This document shows, in pieces, positions 18,814 through 27,958 of a stretch of 64,000 bases of DNA. This stretch comes from Phyllobacterium sp. YR531 (GTDB lineage: Bacteria > Pseudomonadota > Alphaproteobacteria > Rhizobiales > Rhizobiaceae): positions 1 through 64,000 of the forward strand of contig NZ_AKIZ01000016.1 in assembly GCF_000282595.1 (NCBI RefSeq), in the 5' to 3' direction. Position numbers and translations under genes: made by a program. The notes under the pieces were generated by a model. It was given only the letters and a program-made list of their open reading frames with translations. It had not been told where the DNA came from and searched no databases. The stretch's first letter is position 1, and each line of letters begins with the position of its first letter.

Positions 18814-19401
18814 TCAAATAACCGAAAGCGTCCAGCTCACGATATCACTGGTAGCATTGTCGAAGGCACTGTCCAGTGCGGCAATATAAGATGCATTGCC
18901 AGCGCCCCTCACTGGGGTGGTAGAGCGGAAGACCTTCGTTGCGCGTACTGTACCGTTCTTGTCATTGAGTATCTTCACGGCGATCTCGACAACAGCGGTT
19001 TCATTGCCCGAAGCATCGATATTGAAGGTACGAATATTGCTGATCACCTGATAATCAATGGCAAGGCCATCACCCGGACGACCAACGCCGCCGAGGCGAC
19101 CTGTGCTTTCAAATGCCTGCGCCAGACGCGATTGCACGATATTCGGCAGGCGGTCTGCCCACTGGGCACCCTTCAAAAACGAAATCGAGTTAGGGCCGGA
19201 GCGCACGACAACATTTTCGCCGTCCAACGCCTTCAATGCCGACGGAGCAGCGATCAAAATCTGACGGCCTTGCTTTCGTGACGAAGTAACTTCTGGCGAT
19301 GGGCTGGAAAGATCGAACGTGTCGAGCTTCTTTGAACTGGCGCAGGCCGACAAAGACAATGCGAGAACCAACGCAGCAACTACTGATTTAGATTTTACCA
19401 C
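18814..19401 (-). CDS. ABC-type transport auxiliary lipoprotein (PqiC-like)
   Basis: 195 residues from a GTG. A lipoprotein signal peptide ends in the lipobox LSAC with Cys20, so it is probably anchored in the outer membrane facing the periplasm. The remainder fits the ABC_trans_aux/PqiC family. It is the last gene of the MlaE-MlaF-MlaD-like operon, 59 bases after the MCE gene. In relatives such a lipoprotein completes a retrograde or anterograde phospholipid path across the periplasm. Confidence 0.87.
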   Translation of the reverse strand: MVKSKSVVAALVLALSLSACASSKKLDTFDLSSPSPEVTSSRKQGRQILIAAPSALKALDGENVVVRSGPNSISFLKGAQWADRLPNIVQSRLAQAFESTGRLGGVGRPGDGLAIDYQVISNIRTFNIDASGNETAVVEIAVKILNDKNGTVRATKVFRSTTPVRGAGNASYIAALDSAFDNATSDIVSWTLSVI

Positions 19402-19460
19402 TTAACCAATCCCGACGCGTAACTATTCATTAACTTTCATGCGGTGCGAATCCGTCAAAG

Positions 19461-20453
19461 TCAACGGCGCGTACGCCCGTCATATTCAGGAACATTGCCG
19501 CTGCCGCCAAAAATCACACGCTGCGGGTTCTTTTCAAGATCGGTAATGGCGCGCTCAATGCGCTGAACCGACTGCCGGCTTTCATTGACCAGCGATTGCA
19601 CATCACGCAATCCCTGCCCCGAAAAGCGATTGAGATTATCGGTAATCGGTCCGAGACGTGCATTGAGATTGTCGGCGACCGATCTGTATGACTGTAATGT
19701 CTGGCGTGCTTCCCGCACAACGCTGCCATCCTCATCGGAGAGCTGTTTATCAAGCTTGGCCAAAACACCATCGACACGGGTGGAGGCATTATTGAGCTTG
19801 GCCATCATCTCACGGGCTTCGCTAACAACAACCTGAACGTCTTCTGCACTGCGGCTGAACTTTTCAATAACGTCTGAATTCTTGGCAAGAGCGTCGGTGA
19901 ACTGCTTGGTATTGTTGACAGTATCGACCAAAGGCCCCTTCACTTCCGTGATGAAACTTTCAATCGATCCCACTGCGCCATCGACGCGTTCGAGGATGGT
20001 CTGGGCCTTTTGCAAAAGGTTGTTCACCACAGACGGATCAGCATCGATACGGGCAATCTGGTCTTCCTTTGCCGCCTCTTCCAGCAACATCGGCTCGTAG
20101 AGCTTACCGCCCTTCAACTCGATGAAGGCCTGTCCGGTAAGACCGGCAAAACCCAACGTTGCCTGTGTTGAGCGCGTAATCGGCGTTGTCGCATTGACTT
20201 CTGCCTGCGCAATAACAGCGTCAGGATTCTTATCGTCAATGGAAAGGCGGCGAATAGTGCCGACTTTAATACCGTTAAACAGAACCTGACTGCCTTCAGC
20301 CAAACCTGTCACTGAGCCAAGAATACGAATTTCCAGCGTTGCGGTTTCGGTCTTGTCGCCATAGCGCGCAATCCAATAAACGAATCCGAAGGCGAGCACG
20401 CACACAGCAAGCGTAAAAATACCGACCAGAACATAATTGGCTTTGGTTTCCAT
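19461..20453 (-). CDS. MlaD-like MCE domain protein
   Basis: 330 residues. One N-terminal membrane helix (about 8-28) is followed by a single MCE domain (about 38-120, with GLAEGSQVLFNGIKVG and LGFAGLTGQAFIEL). A long helical periplasmic tail follows, which in relatives forms a hexameric needle or collar that passes lipids. It starts 3 bases after the ATPase stop. A disordered Gly/Arg-rich C-terminus ends the protein. Confidence 0.92.
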   Translation of the reverse strand: METKANYVLVGIFTLAVCVLAFGFVYWIARYGDKTETATLEIRILGSVTGLAEGSQVLFNGIKVGTIRRLSIDDKNPDAVIAQAEVNATTPITRSTQATLGFAGLTGQAFIELKGGKLYEPMLLEEAAKEDQIARIDADPSVVNNLLQKAQTILERVDGAVGSIESFITEVKGPLVDTVNNTKQFTDALAKNSDVIEKFSRSAEDVQVVVSEAREMMAKLNNASTRVDGVLAKLDKQLSDEDGSVVREARQTLQSYRSVADNLNARLGPITDNLNRFSGQGLRDVQSLVNESRQSVQRIERAITDLEKNPQRVIFGGSGNVPEYDGRTRR

Positions 20454-20456
20454 GAA

Positions 20457-21353
20457 TTACTCTGCCCGACCCTGTTGTTCCGCTGGCCTGTTCTGCGGTG
20501 GTGCACTAGGCGCTGGCGCGGCTTCCCCGCGCGACGAACGCCGCCTGTTGTCACCATTGGATACAATCTGGCGCGCGCGCTTTCCACGGAAATATTCTTT
20601 CACCCACGGATCGTCAAACGCCAACATGTCCTCAATGGTTCCTTCAACCAGAACCTTCTTGTTTCCCAATACAGCGATTCGGTCGCACACGGCGAACAGG
20701 CTGTCGAGATCATGTGTCACCATATAGACGGTCAGCCCCATCGTATCACGCAGATCGGCGATCAACTGATCAAAGTCTGCCGCACCGATGGGATCAAGGC
20801 CGGAAGTCGGCTCATCAAGGAAGACAATTTCCGGGTCGAGAGACAAAGCACGGGCCAAAGCCGCGCGCTTGATCATGCCGCCGGACAGCTCTGAAGGAAA
20901 TTTATCTGCCGTATCGGGCTTTAGCCCCACAAGTTCAATCTTGAGCCGCGCAAGTTCATCCATGAGCTTGTGCGGAATATCGAGATATTCGCGCATGGGC
21001 ACCTGAATATTTTCAAGCACTGTCAATGATGAAAACAGTGCACCGTGCTGGAACAGAACGCCCATGCGCATGTCGACGGCAAGCTTGTCCTGATCGGTCG
21101 CCTCGTCAATATCATGGCCGAAGATGCTGATCTTGCCCTTCTGTTTTTGATTAAGTCCGAGAATTGTCCGCATCAGAACAGATTTACCCGTGCCTGATGC
21201 TCCAACGAAACCGAGAATTTCGCCGCGATAGACATCAAGATCGAGATTGTCGAGCACAGTCGAGCGGCCAAATGACACGCTGACATCCCTTACAGAAAGG
21301 ATGACGTCATCAGCCTTTCCATCGGTGCTCTGGTTGTTATCTTTCGGGTTCAT
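20457..21353 (-). CDS. MlaF-like ABC transporter ATPase
   Basis: 298 residues from the ATG at 21353; the frame stays open upstream into the permease gene but without a family match. Walker A GASGTGKS at 51-58, the Q-loop, the signature LSGGM and Walker B IVFLDEPTSGLD are all intact. The C-terminal 45 residues are Arg/Pro/Ala-rich and look disordered. It would energise phospholipid transport together with the MlaE-like permease, from which it is separated by 19 bases. Confidence 0.93.
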   Translation of the reverse strand: MNPKDNNQSTDGKADDVILSVRDVSVSFGRSTVLDNLDLDVYRGEILGFVGASGTGKSVLMRTILGLNQKQKGKISIFGHDIDEATDQDKLAVDMRMGVLFQHGALFSSLTVLENIQVPMREYLDIPHKLMDELARLKIELVGLKPDTADKFPSELSGGMIKRAALARALSLDPEIVFLDEPTSGLDPIGAADFDQLIADLRDTMGLTVYMVTHDLDSLFAVCDRIAVLGNKKVLVEGTIEDMLAFDDPWVKEYFRGKRARQIVSNGDNRRRSSRGEAAPAPSAPPQNRPAEQQGRAE

Positions 21354-21372
21354 GCGCCTCGGTTCTGAAGTC

Positions 21373-22557
21373 TTAAAAATTGATTGATGCGTAGAAGATG
21401 GCAAAAATGCCGTCGACCACAATGACAACGAAAATCGATTTAACCACAGATGCTGTCACCCGCTGACCCAGCGATTCAGCACTGCCGCCTACCTTCATAC
21501 CCTCTACGGACGCCATCACACCAATAATCATCGCCATGAACGGGGCTTTGATCAAACCGGCAAGATAACTTGAAAGGTCGATTGCATCGCGCAGGCGCTG
21601 GATAAACGCATCCGGCGGTATTCCAGAATAAGCCCATGTGATCGCCATCGCGCCTGCCAGCGCCGCAAAATCGGCAATAATGGTCAACAATGGCAGGGAT
21701 ATCACCAGCGCTACCAGACGCGGGAATACCAGAACACCAACAGGATTGAGGCCAATGACTGTCAGTGCATCGGTTTCCTCGCGCATTTTCATCGAACCGA
21801 TTTCGGCGGTGATGGCACTGCCCGAACGGCCAGCGATCATGATCGCCGTCAAAAGCACGCCGATCTCGCGCAGCACCAGAATGCCCACTAGGTCAACCAC
21901 GAAAATCTCGGCACCGAAATAGCGCAGCTGGAACGCGCCTTGCTGCGCAATAATTGCCCCGATGATTGTCGACATGAGTACAACCACCGGCACAGCGCCA
22001 ATACCCATACTATCGATCTGGTGCACAATTGCTGCCGGGCGAATCCCACTGCGGCTGCCACCCTTCATCTGTGCGCCGCGCACTGTGGCGCCCAGAATGT
22101 GCATGGCCTTGATGAAATCATCACCGAAAGCATAGACCGTACGGCCAATTGATTCGAAGAATCGAGTGATCAAAGGCGCGCGATCAATATGAACAACTTC
22201 TGGAGGAGTTGCAGCAATCTCGCCCACAGCTTCGAACAGGGCACCCCAGCTTTCCGACTGCCCTTCTATAGTGACCTGCTTGCCAGATTTCTCCAGAGCA
22301 GTTCGCAGGCGCTCAACCAGCCAAGTGCCAGCTGTATCCAGCAATTCCACGCCCGAAAGGTCGATAACCGCGTTCGAAAAGCCATTATCTTCGGCAATCT
22401 CGCGCATGGCTTCGTCCACGCGGCGAACATTGCGTGTGGTCCAGGCGCCGGTAAGTGTAACTGTGGCGCGGTCTCCGTCTTTGCTGATCTCAACATCTGG
22501 AGGCGCTGCAGTAGAAGCACTTGAATTGTTTGCTCTATCGGTCAACATCACCACCAC
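21373..22557 (-). CDS. MlaE-like permease with N-terminal STAS-like domain
   Basis: 394 residues. The first 110 residues form a STAS-like domain (AVIDLSGVELLDTAGTWLV), and the remainder is the MlaE permease with about five membrane helices and the conserved EIGSMKMREETDALTVIGLNP motif. Fusion of STAS to permease is common in alphaproteobacteria, whereas E. coli uses a separate MlaB. It is the first gene of the lipid transporter operon and diverges from the epimerase gene across 50 bases. Confidence 0.93.
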   Translation of the reverse strand: MVVMLTDRANNSSASTAAPPDVEISKDGDRATVTLTGAWTTRNVRRVDEAMREIAEDNGFSNAVIDLSGVELLDTAGTWLVERLRTALEKSGKQVTIEGQSESWGALFEAVGEIAATPPEVVHIDRAPLITRFFESIGRTVYAFGDDFIKAMHILGATVRGAQMKGGSRSGIRPAAIVHQIDSMGIGAVPVVVLMSTIIGAIIAQQGAFQLRYFGAEIFVVDLVGILVLREIGVLLTAIMIAGRSGSAITAEIGSMKMREETDALTVIGLNPVGVLVFPRLVALVISLPLLTIIADFAALAGAMAITWAYSGIPPDAFIQRLRDAIDLSSYLAGLIKAPFMAMIIGVMASVEGMKVGGSAESLGQRVTASVVKSIFVVIVVDGIFAIFYASINF

Positions 22558-22607
22558 ACATATCGAGTCTCCAGGCCGATGTCACTTGAACAATTAAGGC
22601 GCAAACA

Positions 22608-23591
22608 ATGATGATTAATCTGGATATAGCGGTAGAGCGCTGGCCGATTGCCGGAACGTTTACAATCTCCAGAGGTTCCAAAACTGAAGCAGCAGTTGTC
22701 ATTTGCACTGTGACTGATGGGGTTCACCGTGGACGGGGCGAGTGCGTGCCTTACGCCCGTTATGGCGAGAGCATAGAATCGGTGGTCGCGGAAATTGAAA
22801 CATTGCGCGACGCTCTGACAAAAGGCGCGACTCGCAATGATCTGGCCGTATTGATCCATGCCGGTGCCGCACGCAATGCGGTGGATTGTGCCCTGTGGGA
22901 TCTGGAGGCCAAACAGGCTGGTAAAAGCGTAACTTCCATACTGGGCCTGAACGAGTTGCATGACCTGACAACCGCCGTAACCGTGTCATTCGGCGATACC
23001 TCGACAATGGCAGATGCGGCGCGGGGCCTTGCCGACAGACCCTTGATCAAGGTCAAGGTTGGCGGCGAGAACGATGCCGAAAGAATTCGTGCTGTGGCCG
23101 AGGCTGCCCCTTCAAGCCGCATCATAATCGATGCCAATGAGGGCTGGACCGACGCAAATATCGTGGAAAACATGCTGGCATGCGCCAAGGCAGGCGTAGT
23201 GCTTATCGAACAGCCATTGCCTGCAGGAAATGACGATATCCTGGCGAAGATACCGCATCCTGTGCCAATCTGCGCTGATGAAAGCGCCCACGGCACTGAT
23301 GACTTACATATGCTGCTCGGTCGCTATGACAGCATCAACATCAAGTTGGACAAGACCGGCGGACTGACTGAAGCGCTACGCATGCAGAAACGCGCGCGGG
23401 AGCTTGGCTTTGGTATCATGGTCGGCTGCATGGTGGGAACGTCATTGGCCATGGCACCAGCCGTGATCGTGGCACAGGACGCGGATTTCGTCGATCTGGA
23501 TGGGCCGCTGATCCTCAAAGAGGACCGCGCGCCGGGGCTTGAATTCACTGGAAGCCGGGTTTCGCCACCAAAACCCGAACTGTGGGGCTAA
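22608..23591 (+). CDS. L-Ala-D/L-Glu (dipeptide) epimerase, enolase superfamily
   Basis: 327 residues. The muconate-lactonising-like barrel shows KVKVGG (catalytic lysine of the KxK motif), the metal ligands in DANEGW, IEQPL and CADESAHG, and NIKLDKTGG with the second catalytic lysine. The C-terminal DLDGPLIL loop is typical of L-Ala-D/L-Glu epimerases that recycle murein peptides. It overlaps the stop of the convergent MFS gene by four bases. The exact dipeptide preference is not predictable from sequence. Confidence 0.9.
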   Translation: MMINLDIAVERWPIAGTFTISRGSKTEAAVVICTVTDGVHRGRGECVPYARYGESIESVVAEIETLRDALTKGATRNDLAVLIHAGAARNAVDCALWDLEAKQAGKSVTSILGLNELHDLTTAVTVSFGDTSTMADAARGLADRPLIKVKVGGENDAERIRAVAEAAPSSRIIIDANEGWTDANIVENMLACAKAGVVLIEQPLPAGNDDILAKIPHPVPICADESAHGTDDLHMLLGRYDSINIKLDKTGGLTEALRMQKRARELGFGIMVGCMVGTSLAMAPAVIVAQDADFVDLDGPLILKEDRAPGLEFTGSRVSPPKPELWG

Positions 23592-24790
23592 GCTTCTCTC
23601 CGCTCGAGTTTCAATGAAACGACTGCGAGGAAGAGGCCAATCGCAGCCAGCACCACCATTGCGTAGAAACCATAGATGCCGGTAGCCGCATAGAGCGGCC
23701 CCGATGCCATGGTGGCGATTGCCAGCGATGTGCCGATGAAAAATGTCGAAAGCCCTTGGGCCGTTCCGCCCCGTTCTTCGGGAATGGTCAGGACGATCAT
23801 TTTCTGCATGCCGAGAAATGAAAGGGCGAAAGAGAAGCAGTGCAGGCATTGGACAACCAGAAATCCGCCGACGCCAAGCCCAGCAGGCTCAATCAGCGGA
23901 AATACCGCCCAGCGGAACATGGCAATGGCAGATCCGATCATCAACACTTTTGCCGGATGAAAATTGCCGAAGATGCGCCGGAAACAGGTGAACATGATCA
24001 CTTCCGCGACAACGGAAATGGACCAGAAAGCACCGATAACGGTTTCTTCTATGCCAATCGATTTCCAGTAGATTGCCGAGAAACTGTAGCCATAGGCATG
24101 GCTCGCCTGAGTAATACCTGTGGCGATAAGAAAGGTGACGAAAGCGGGACGGCGCAGCGCCCTGCCCGCATCAGCTATATCTACATCGGAAAGCGGCGAA
24201 AGGCGGCGTGGTTTGCCTATCCGGGGCACGATGAAGCTCATACCACATGCCAGCAAAAGAGCGCCAAGCAAAGCCCACGGAATGATATGCTCGCCGAAAC
24301 GCTGGATAAACATACCAGCGACAAATGATGTCAGCAGGAATGAAATTGAGCCCCAAACGCGCATCTTGGCGAAATCAGCCCCGTAGCGCCGGACGCCAGA
24401 CAACGCAATTGTATCGGCCACCGGCACTTGCGATGTCCATGGCGGCGACAGCAACAGCGACACTGCGAGAATGCCGACAAAACCAAAGGGCACAAAATAG
24501 AACGCGGCGACAACAACCGCCAGAACCGTGCACATGGTGAGGATATGCGCGCGATCATTGGACCGGTCTGCAAGCATCGAAACCAACGGTGCCGCAATAA
24601 CCCGTACAAACAGCGGCATCGACAGGACGATGGAGATTTCCGTTGGTGTCAGCGAACGATATTCAAGCCAGAGCGGAAAATATGGCAAGTGCAAACCACT
24701 CGACATGAAAATAGCGAAATAGGTCAATGCTATCCGCAGCTCGAAGCGAGACGGTTTGCCTTGGCTTAAATCCGCAACGGCGGCTGTCAT
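23588..24790 (-). CDS. MFS transporter, PPP/HCAT-like family
   Basis: 400 residues from the ATG at 24790. Twelve membrane helices are evident, with the first starting near residue 20 (LTYFAIFMSSGLHLPYFPLW), a segment typical of the 3-phenylpropionate/HcaT-like MFS branch. LSMPLFVRVIAAPLVSMLAD corresponds to the loop 2-3 motif A region. The substrate is unknown. It converges with the dipeptide epimerase, so a link to murein dipeptide uptake is possible but not shown. Confidence 0.88.
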   Translation of the reverse strand: MTAAVADLSQGKPSRFELRIALTYFAIFMSSGLHLPYFPLWLEYRSLTPTEISIVLSMPLFVRVIAAPLVSMLADRSNDRAHILTMCTVLAVVVAAFYFVPFGFVGILAVSLLLSPPWTSQVPVADTIALSGVRRYGADFAKMRVWGSISFLLTSFVAGMFIQRFGEHIIPWALLGALLLACGMSFIVPRIGKPRRLSPLSDVDIADAGRALRRPAFVTFLIATGITQASHAYGYSFSAIYWKSIGIEETVIGAFWSISVVAEVIMFTCFRRIFGNFHPAKVLMIGSAIAMFRWAVFPLIEPAGLGVGGFLVVQCLHCFSFALSFLGMQKMIVLTIPEERGGTAQGLSTFFIGTSLAIATMASGPLYAATGIYGFYAMVVLAAIGLFLAVVSLKLERREA

Positions 24791-25024
24791 TGGTGGAACT
24801 TTCGGAAGTTCGGAGATTGTCAGGCAGAATCGCAACCATGCGTCGCCTTGAGATTCGCGATTAGCACGAATTTCAACCAGTTCATAGAAACAGAACTGGC
24901 TAAGCACATAAAATCATTGCAGTCCTGATGTTTATACAAAAACGCGATTGGTTCCACAGGCCGCGTGTATACCCTTCATTCTTGCTAGATTGATCAACCG
25001 ATAATATTCCGCCATTTATCAGTT

Positions 25025-25858
25025 ATGAGAAAATTCCTGAATAGGCTTTCCTCCGTGTTTGGAGGGCAACAATCCACCTCGAAGGAACAGGCGCCAGAAA
25101 AACCAGAATCGGGCGCAGGCTTGCCGAATGCGCAAAGCGAATTCACACCGCAAAACGAGCTTGAGCAATTGCTGGTTCTCGCGGCTGATGACGCATCAAA
25201 GCGCAATGAATTTCAACAGGAAATGCTTAACGGCGATCTTTTCATTGCCACGCCCGAAGCTCCCGAAAACTCAAGGTTACGGACAATACAGACCTCGGAA
25301 AACTTGCATATCCGCACGGTCAATCGCCCCGACGGCGGTCAAATACCTGCTGTCTTTTCCTCGGAAGCAAGAATTGCAGAAGTTTTCGGCACGGGTACCG
25401 GATTTATGCGGATGAGTGGTGCCGATCTTCTGAAAATTCTGGTGAACGATGGCGCGGTGCTTAACCCCGGCCTCGCCTATGGGGTACACTGGACGCCAGA
25501 AGCTTTAGCTGCTCTGCTCGGCCTGCCGGTGCGGCGTACAATCGAAAAAGCCACCCAAATTATGTTGGGCACGCCTTCCGAACCTCCAGAGCAGCTTATA
25601 GAAGCTTTGCGAAGGTCGCTGGACAGCGAGCCAGAAATTTCAGAGGCATGGTTTGCCTTGGCAATCTGGCCGGAAATCGACGGAAGGTCATGGTATATTG
25701 ATGTCCGGTCGTCCAAGCCTGCGGATGAAGTAAGCAAAATGCTTTCCAATGTACTGCACGACGCTGAATTGAATGGGCTTCCTGTTGATATTATCGTAAA
25801 GAACAATGGCGAGGCCGAAGGTGTCGGCATTCGGCTTAAACCTGCTCAGACTCATTAG
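25025..25858 (+). CDS. SseB family protein
   Basis: 277 residues. After a polar 50-residue leader, an SseB N-terminal domain (LLVLAADDASKRNEFQQEML through VLNPGLAYGVHW) is followed by an SseB C-terminal domain (ISEAWFALAIWPEIDGRSWY to the end). SseB proteins are cytoplasmic, named for enhanced serine sensitivity, and act as small adaptor or immunity-like domains in several secretion contexts. No catalytic residues are known. It stands alone between divergent MFS and convergent glycosyltransferase genes. Confidence 0.85.
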   Translation: MRKFLNRLSSVFGGQQSTSKEQAPEKPESGAGLPNAQSEFTPQNELEQLLVLAADDASKRNEFQQEMLNGDLFIATPEAPENSRLRTIQTSENLHIRTVNRPDGGQIPAVFSSEARIAEVFGTGTGFMRMSGADLLKILVNDGAVLNPGLAYGVHWTPEALAALLGLPVRRTIEKATQIMLGTPSEPPEQLIEALRRSLDSEPEISEAWFALAIWPEIDGRSWYIDVRSSKPADEVSKMLSNVLHDAELNGLPVDIIVKNNGEAEGVGIRLKPAQTH

Positions 25859-25870
25859 AGCCAAGCGAAA

Positions 25871-26944
25871 TTACCGCACCGAAATAGTTCGACCGGGCTT
25901 GGCCATATGTCCTGGAACTTCGCGGGACACGCCGATCCTTGTCAGGATACTTTCGAATATATCGGCGCAGGCTTTCCAGCTAAATCCTTCCAAGGTCGTT
26001 TCCGGATCAACATTGCCCATGGCCAGAGCTGCCATTGCCGCCTCGCCCAAATCTTCCGATAGGACACCAGCACCAGTGGCATCGATAACGTCTTTCGATC
26101 CCGGCACTGGATAGGCCGCCACCGGCAATCCGGAGGCGATGGCTTCAAGCAGCACCAGTCCGAATGTATCGGTGCGGCTCGGAAAGACGAAGACATCAGC
26201 GCCGGCATAATATCTCGCCAGTGCTTCGCCTTCATGTTTCCCGGCAAAGACAGCCTTTGGATATTGGCGCTTCAGATTATCGAGATCAGGACCATCCCCA
26301 ATGATCAACTTCGTACCCGGCAAATCCAGTGACAGAAACGCTTCCAGATTTTTCTCGACGGCAACGCGGCCAACACAGATGAAAACCGGGCGCTGCAAAT
26401 GCAAATCGACATCTGGTCGTGGTCGGAACAGTTGCCGATCAACGCCGCGCGTCCACACTTTCAAGGTCTCAAATCCACGTGCGACCAACTCGTCATGGAT
26501 CGACTGCGTCGGCACCAAGCAGGATTCGGCGGCATTGTGAAAGCGTCGCAACCAGCCGTAGGACCATGATAATGGTACAGGCAGGCGCTTGCGCAGGTAT
26601 TCGGGAAACCGGGTATGGAAGCTGGTCGTAAAGCGCCAGTTATTCTTGATGCAGGCGCGGCGCGCCATCATGCCAAGTGGGCCTTCCGTGGCGATATGCA
26701 CATAGGCGGGCTGTATCGCCTCAATGCGCGCCTTGACAGCGGATGGCAGTGTCAGCGCAAGCCGGATTTCCGGATATGTAGGGCAAGGCGCTGAGGGATA
26801 ATCCGCGGGAGAGATGATCGTCACCTCGAAGCCCCGCGCTTCCATTTCCTCGCGCACCTTGGTCAAGGTCCGCACGACGCCATTCACTTGCGGATGCCAA
26901 GCATCCGAAACGATGACGAGCCGTTTTACCTCGTCACGCCGCAT
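25871..26944 (-). CDS. GT4 glycosyltransferase, Agt-like (predicted glycolipid synthase)
   Basis: 357 residues from the ATG at 26944, which overlaps the upstream gene by 11 bases; a start at 26971 is also open. The fold is GT-B. The N-terminus has DAWHPQVNGVVRTL, and the donor site has VGRVAVEKNLE and the GT4 motif around TDTFGLVLLEAIASG. Coupling to a PlcP-like phosphoesterase is the arrangement described for Agt, which glycosylates diacylglycerol to make phosphorus-free glycolipids under phosphate limitation. The role here is inferred from family and neighbourhood; other mannosyl- or sulfoquinovosyl-like activities are possible. Confidence 0.82.
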   Translation of the reverse strand: MRRDEVKRLVIVSDAWHPQVNGVVRTLTKVREEMEARGFEVTIISPADYPSAPCPTYPEIRLALTLPSAVKARIEAIQPAYVHIATEGPLGMMARRACIKNNWRFTTSFHTRFPEYLRKRLPVPLSWSYGWLRRFHNAAESCLVPTQSIHDELVARGFETLKVWTRGVDRQLFRPRPDVDLHLQRPVFICVGRVAVEKNLEAFLSLDLPGTKLIIGDGPDLDNLKRQYPKAVFAGKHEGEALARYYAGADVFVFPSRTDTFGLVLLEAIASGLPVAAYPVPGSKDVIDATGAGVLSEDLGEAAMAALAMGNVDPETTLEGFSWKACADIFESILTRIGVSREVPGHMAKPGRTISVR

Positions 26945-27755
26945 TCGCCGCCTTTGGCCGTTTGTCGGCAATCTGGATCACAGGAGCAAAACCGGCTTGC
27001 TCGCTGATGAGATGTGTCCACGACAGAAGTTCCATCCGGCCGTCGAAATGCTCGACAATAGCCGTGCAGCTTTCCACCCAGTCGCCGGTATTGATATATT
27101 CGATGCCGTCGATCTGTTCGATGGTGGCGTGGTGAATATGGCCGCAAATGACGCCATCCGCTCCAATGCGGCGTGCCTCGTCAGAAACGACAGTCTGGAA
27201 TGAGCCAATGAAATTGACCGCTTTCTTGACGCGAAATTTTGCCCACGCAGAGAATGACCAGTAACGCAGTCCGAGACGGCGGCGCACCTTGTTCATCACC
27301 GTGTTGATGGCAAGCGCTGCGTCATAGGCCCAGTCACCAAGATATGCGATGTGACGGGCGTTGCGGACAACGACATCGAATTGATCGCCATGTATCACAA
27401 GGAATTTACGGCCATCGGCCGTCTCGTGCATCATCCGGTCCGTGACTTCTATTCCGCCAAAATGCGTACCCTGAAAATCGCGCAGGAACTCATCATGATT
27501 GCCGGCAATGTAATGAATAGTCGCGCCCTTGCGGCTTTTGCGCAGCAATTTCTGTACAATATCATTGTGCTCCTGCGGCCAGTGCCATGAACGGCGCAAA
27601 CGCCAACCATCGACAATGTCGCCGACAAGATAGATTGTCTCAGCATCATGGTGTTTCAGAAAATCCAGCAAAAAGCTGGCCTTGGCACCCTTGGAACCAA
27701 GATGGACATCGGACAGAAACAGCGTGCGAAACTTTTTGGGTTCGACCTCGACCAT
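26934..27755 (-). CDS. PlcP-like metallophosphoesterase (UDP-2,3-diacylglucosamine hydrolase-like)
   Basis: 273 residues from the ATG at 27755, with GGAG upstream. Calcineurin-like metal ligands are visible: DVHLG (Asp16, His18), GDIVDGW, GNHDE, HGDQFD and GHIHH. Database labels for this family often say UDP-2,3-diacylglucosamine diphosphatase. However, the close relative PlcP of Sinorhizobium is a phospholipase C that releases diacylglycerol during phosphate starvation. The overlapping Agt-like gene and the Pho-box-like site 64 bases upstream favour the PlcP reading. Confidence 0.82.
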   Translation of the reverse strand: MVEVEPKKFRTLFLSDVHLGSKGAKASFLLDFLKHHDAETIYLVGDIVDGWRLRRSWHWPQEHNDIVQKLLRKSRKGATIHYIAGNHDEFLRDFQGTHFGGIEVTDRMMHETADGRKFLVIHGDQFDVVVRNARHIAYLGDWAYDAALAINTVMNKVRRRLGLRYWSFSAWAKFRVKKAVNFIGSFQTVVSDEARRIGADGVICGHIHHATIEQIDGIEYINTGDWVESCTAIVEHFDGRMELLSWTHLISEQAGFAPVIQIADKRPKAANAA

Positions 27756-27818
27756 GATGCGGATCTCCGTATCGCGCTGACGCATATGCGTCTTCTGCGC
27801 GACACAAACCCGATTCAT

Positions 27819-27836
27819 GTCACAGTCTTATGACGG
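27819..27836 (-). promoter_or_regulatory. Candidate PhoB-binding Pho box upstream of plcP-agt-like operon
   Basis: Read on the minus strand: CCGTCAT, four bases (AAGA), then CTGTGAC. The rhizobial Pho box is CTGTCAT-N4-CTGTCAT, so six of seven and five of seven positions agree with exact spacing. It is placed 64 bases before the PlcP-like start codon. Confidence 0.5.
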
Positions 27837-27958
27837 CAAGGAAAATTGCAGACTTACGCGATAAAGACTTGTATCAAATCTGGGTTCATTTATGCCTCAG
27901 ATGGACACGTGAATTTCAGACCGACGACGCAGACGGATACTCCGGAAGGAACCACTTC

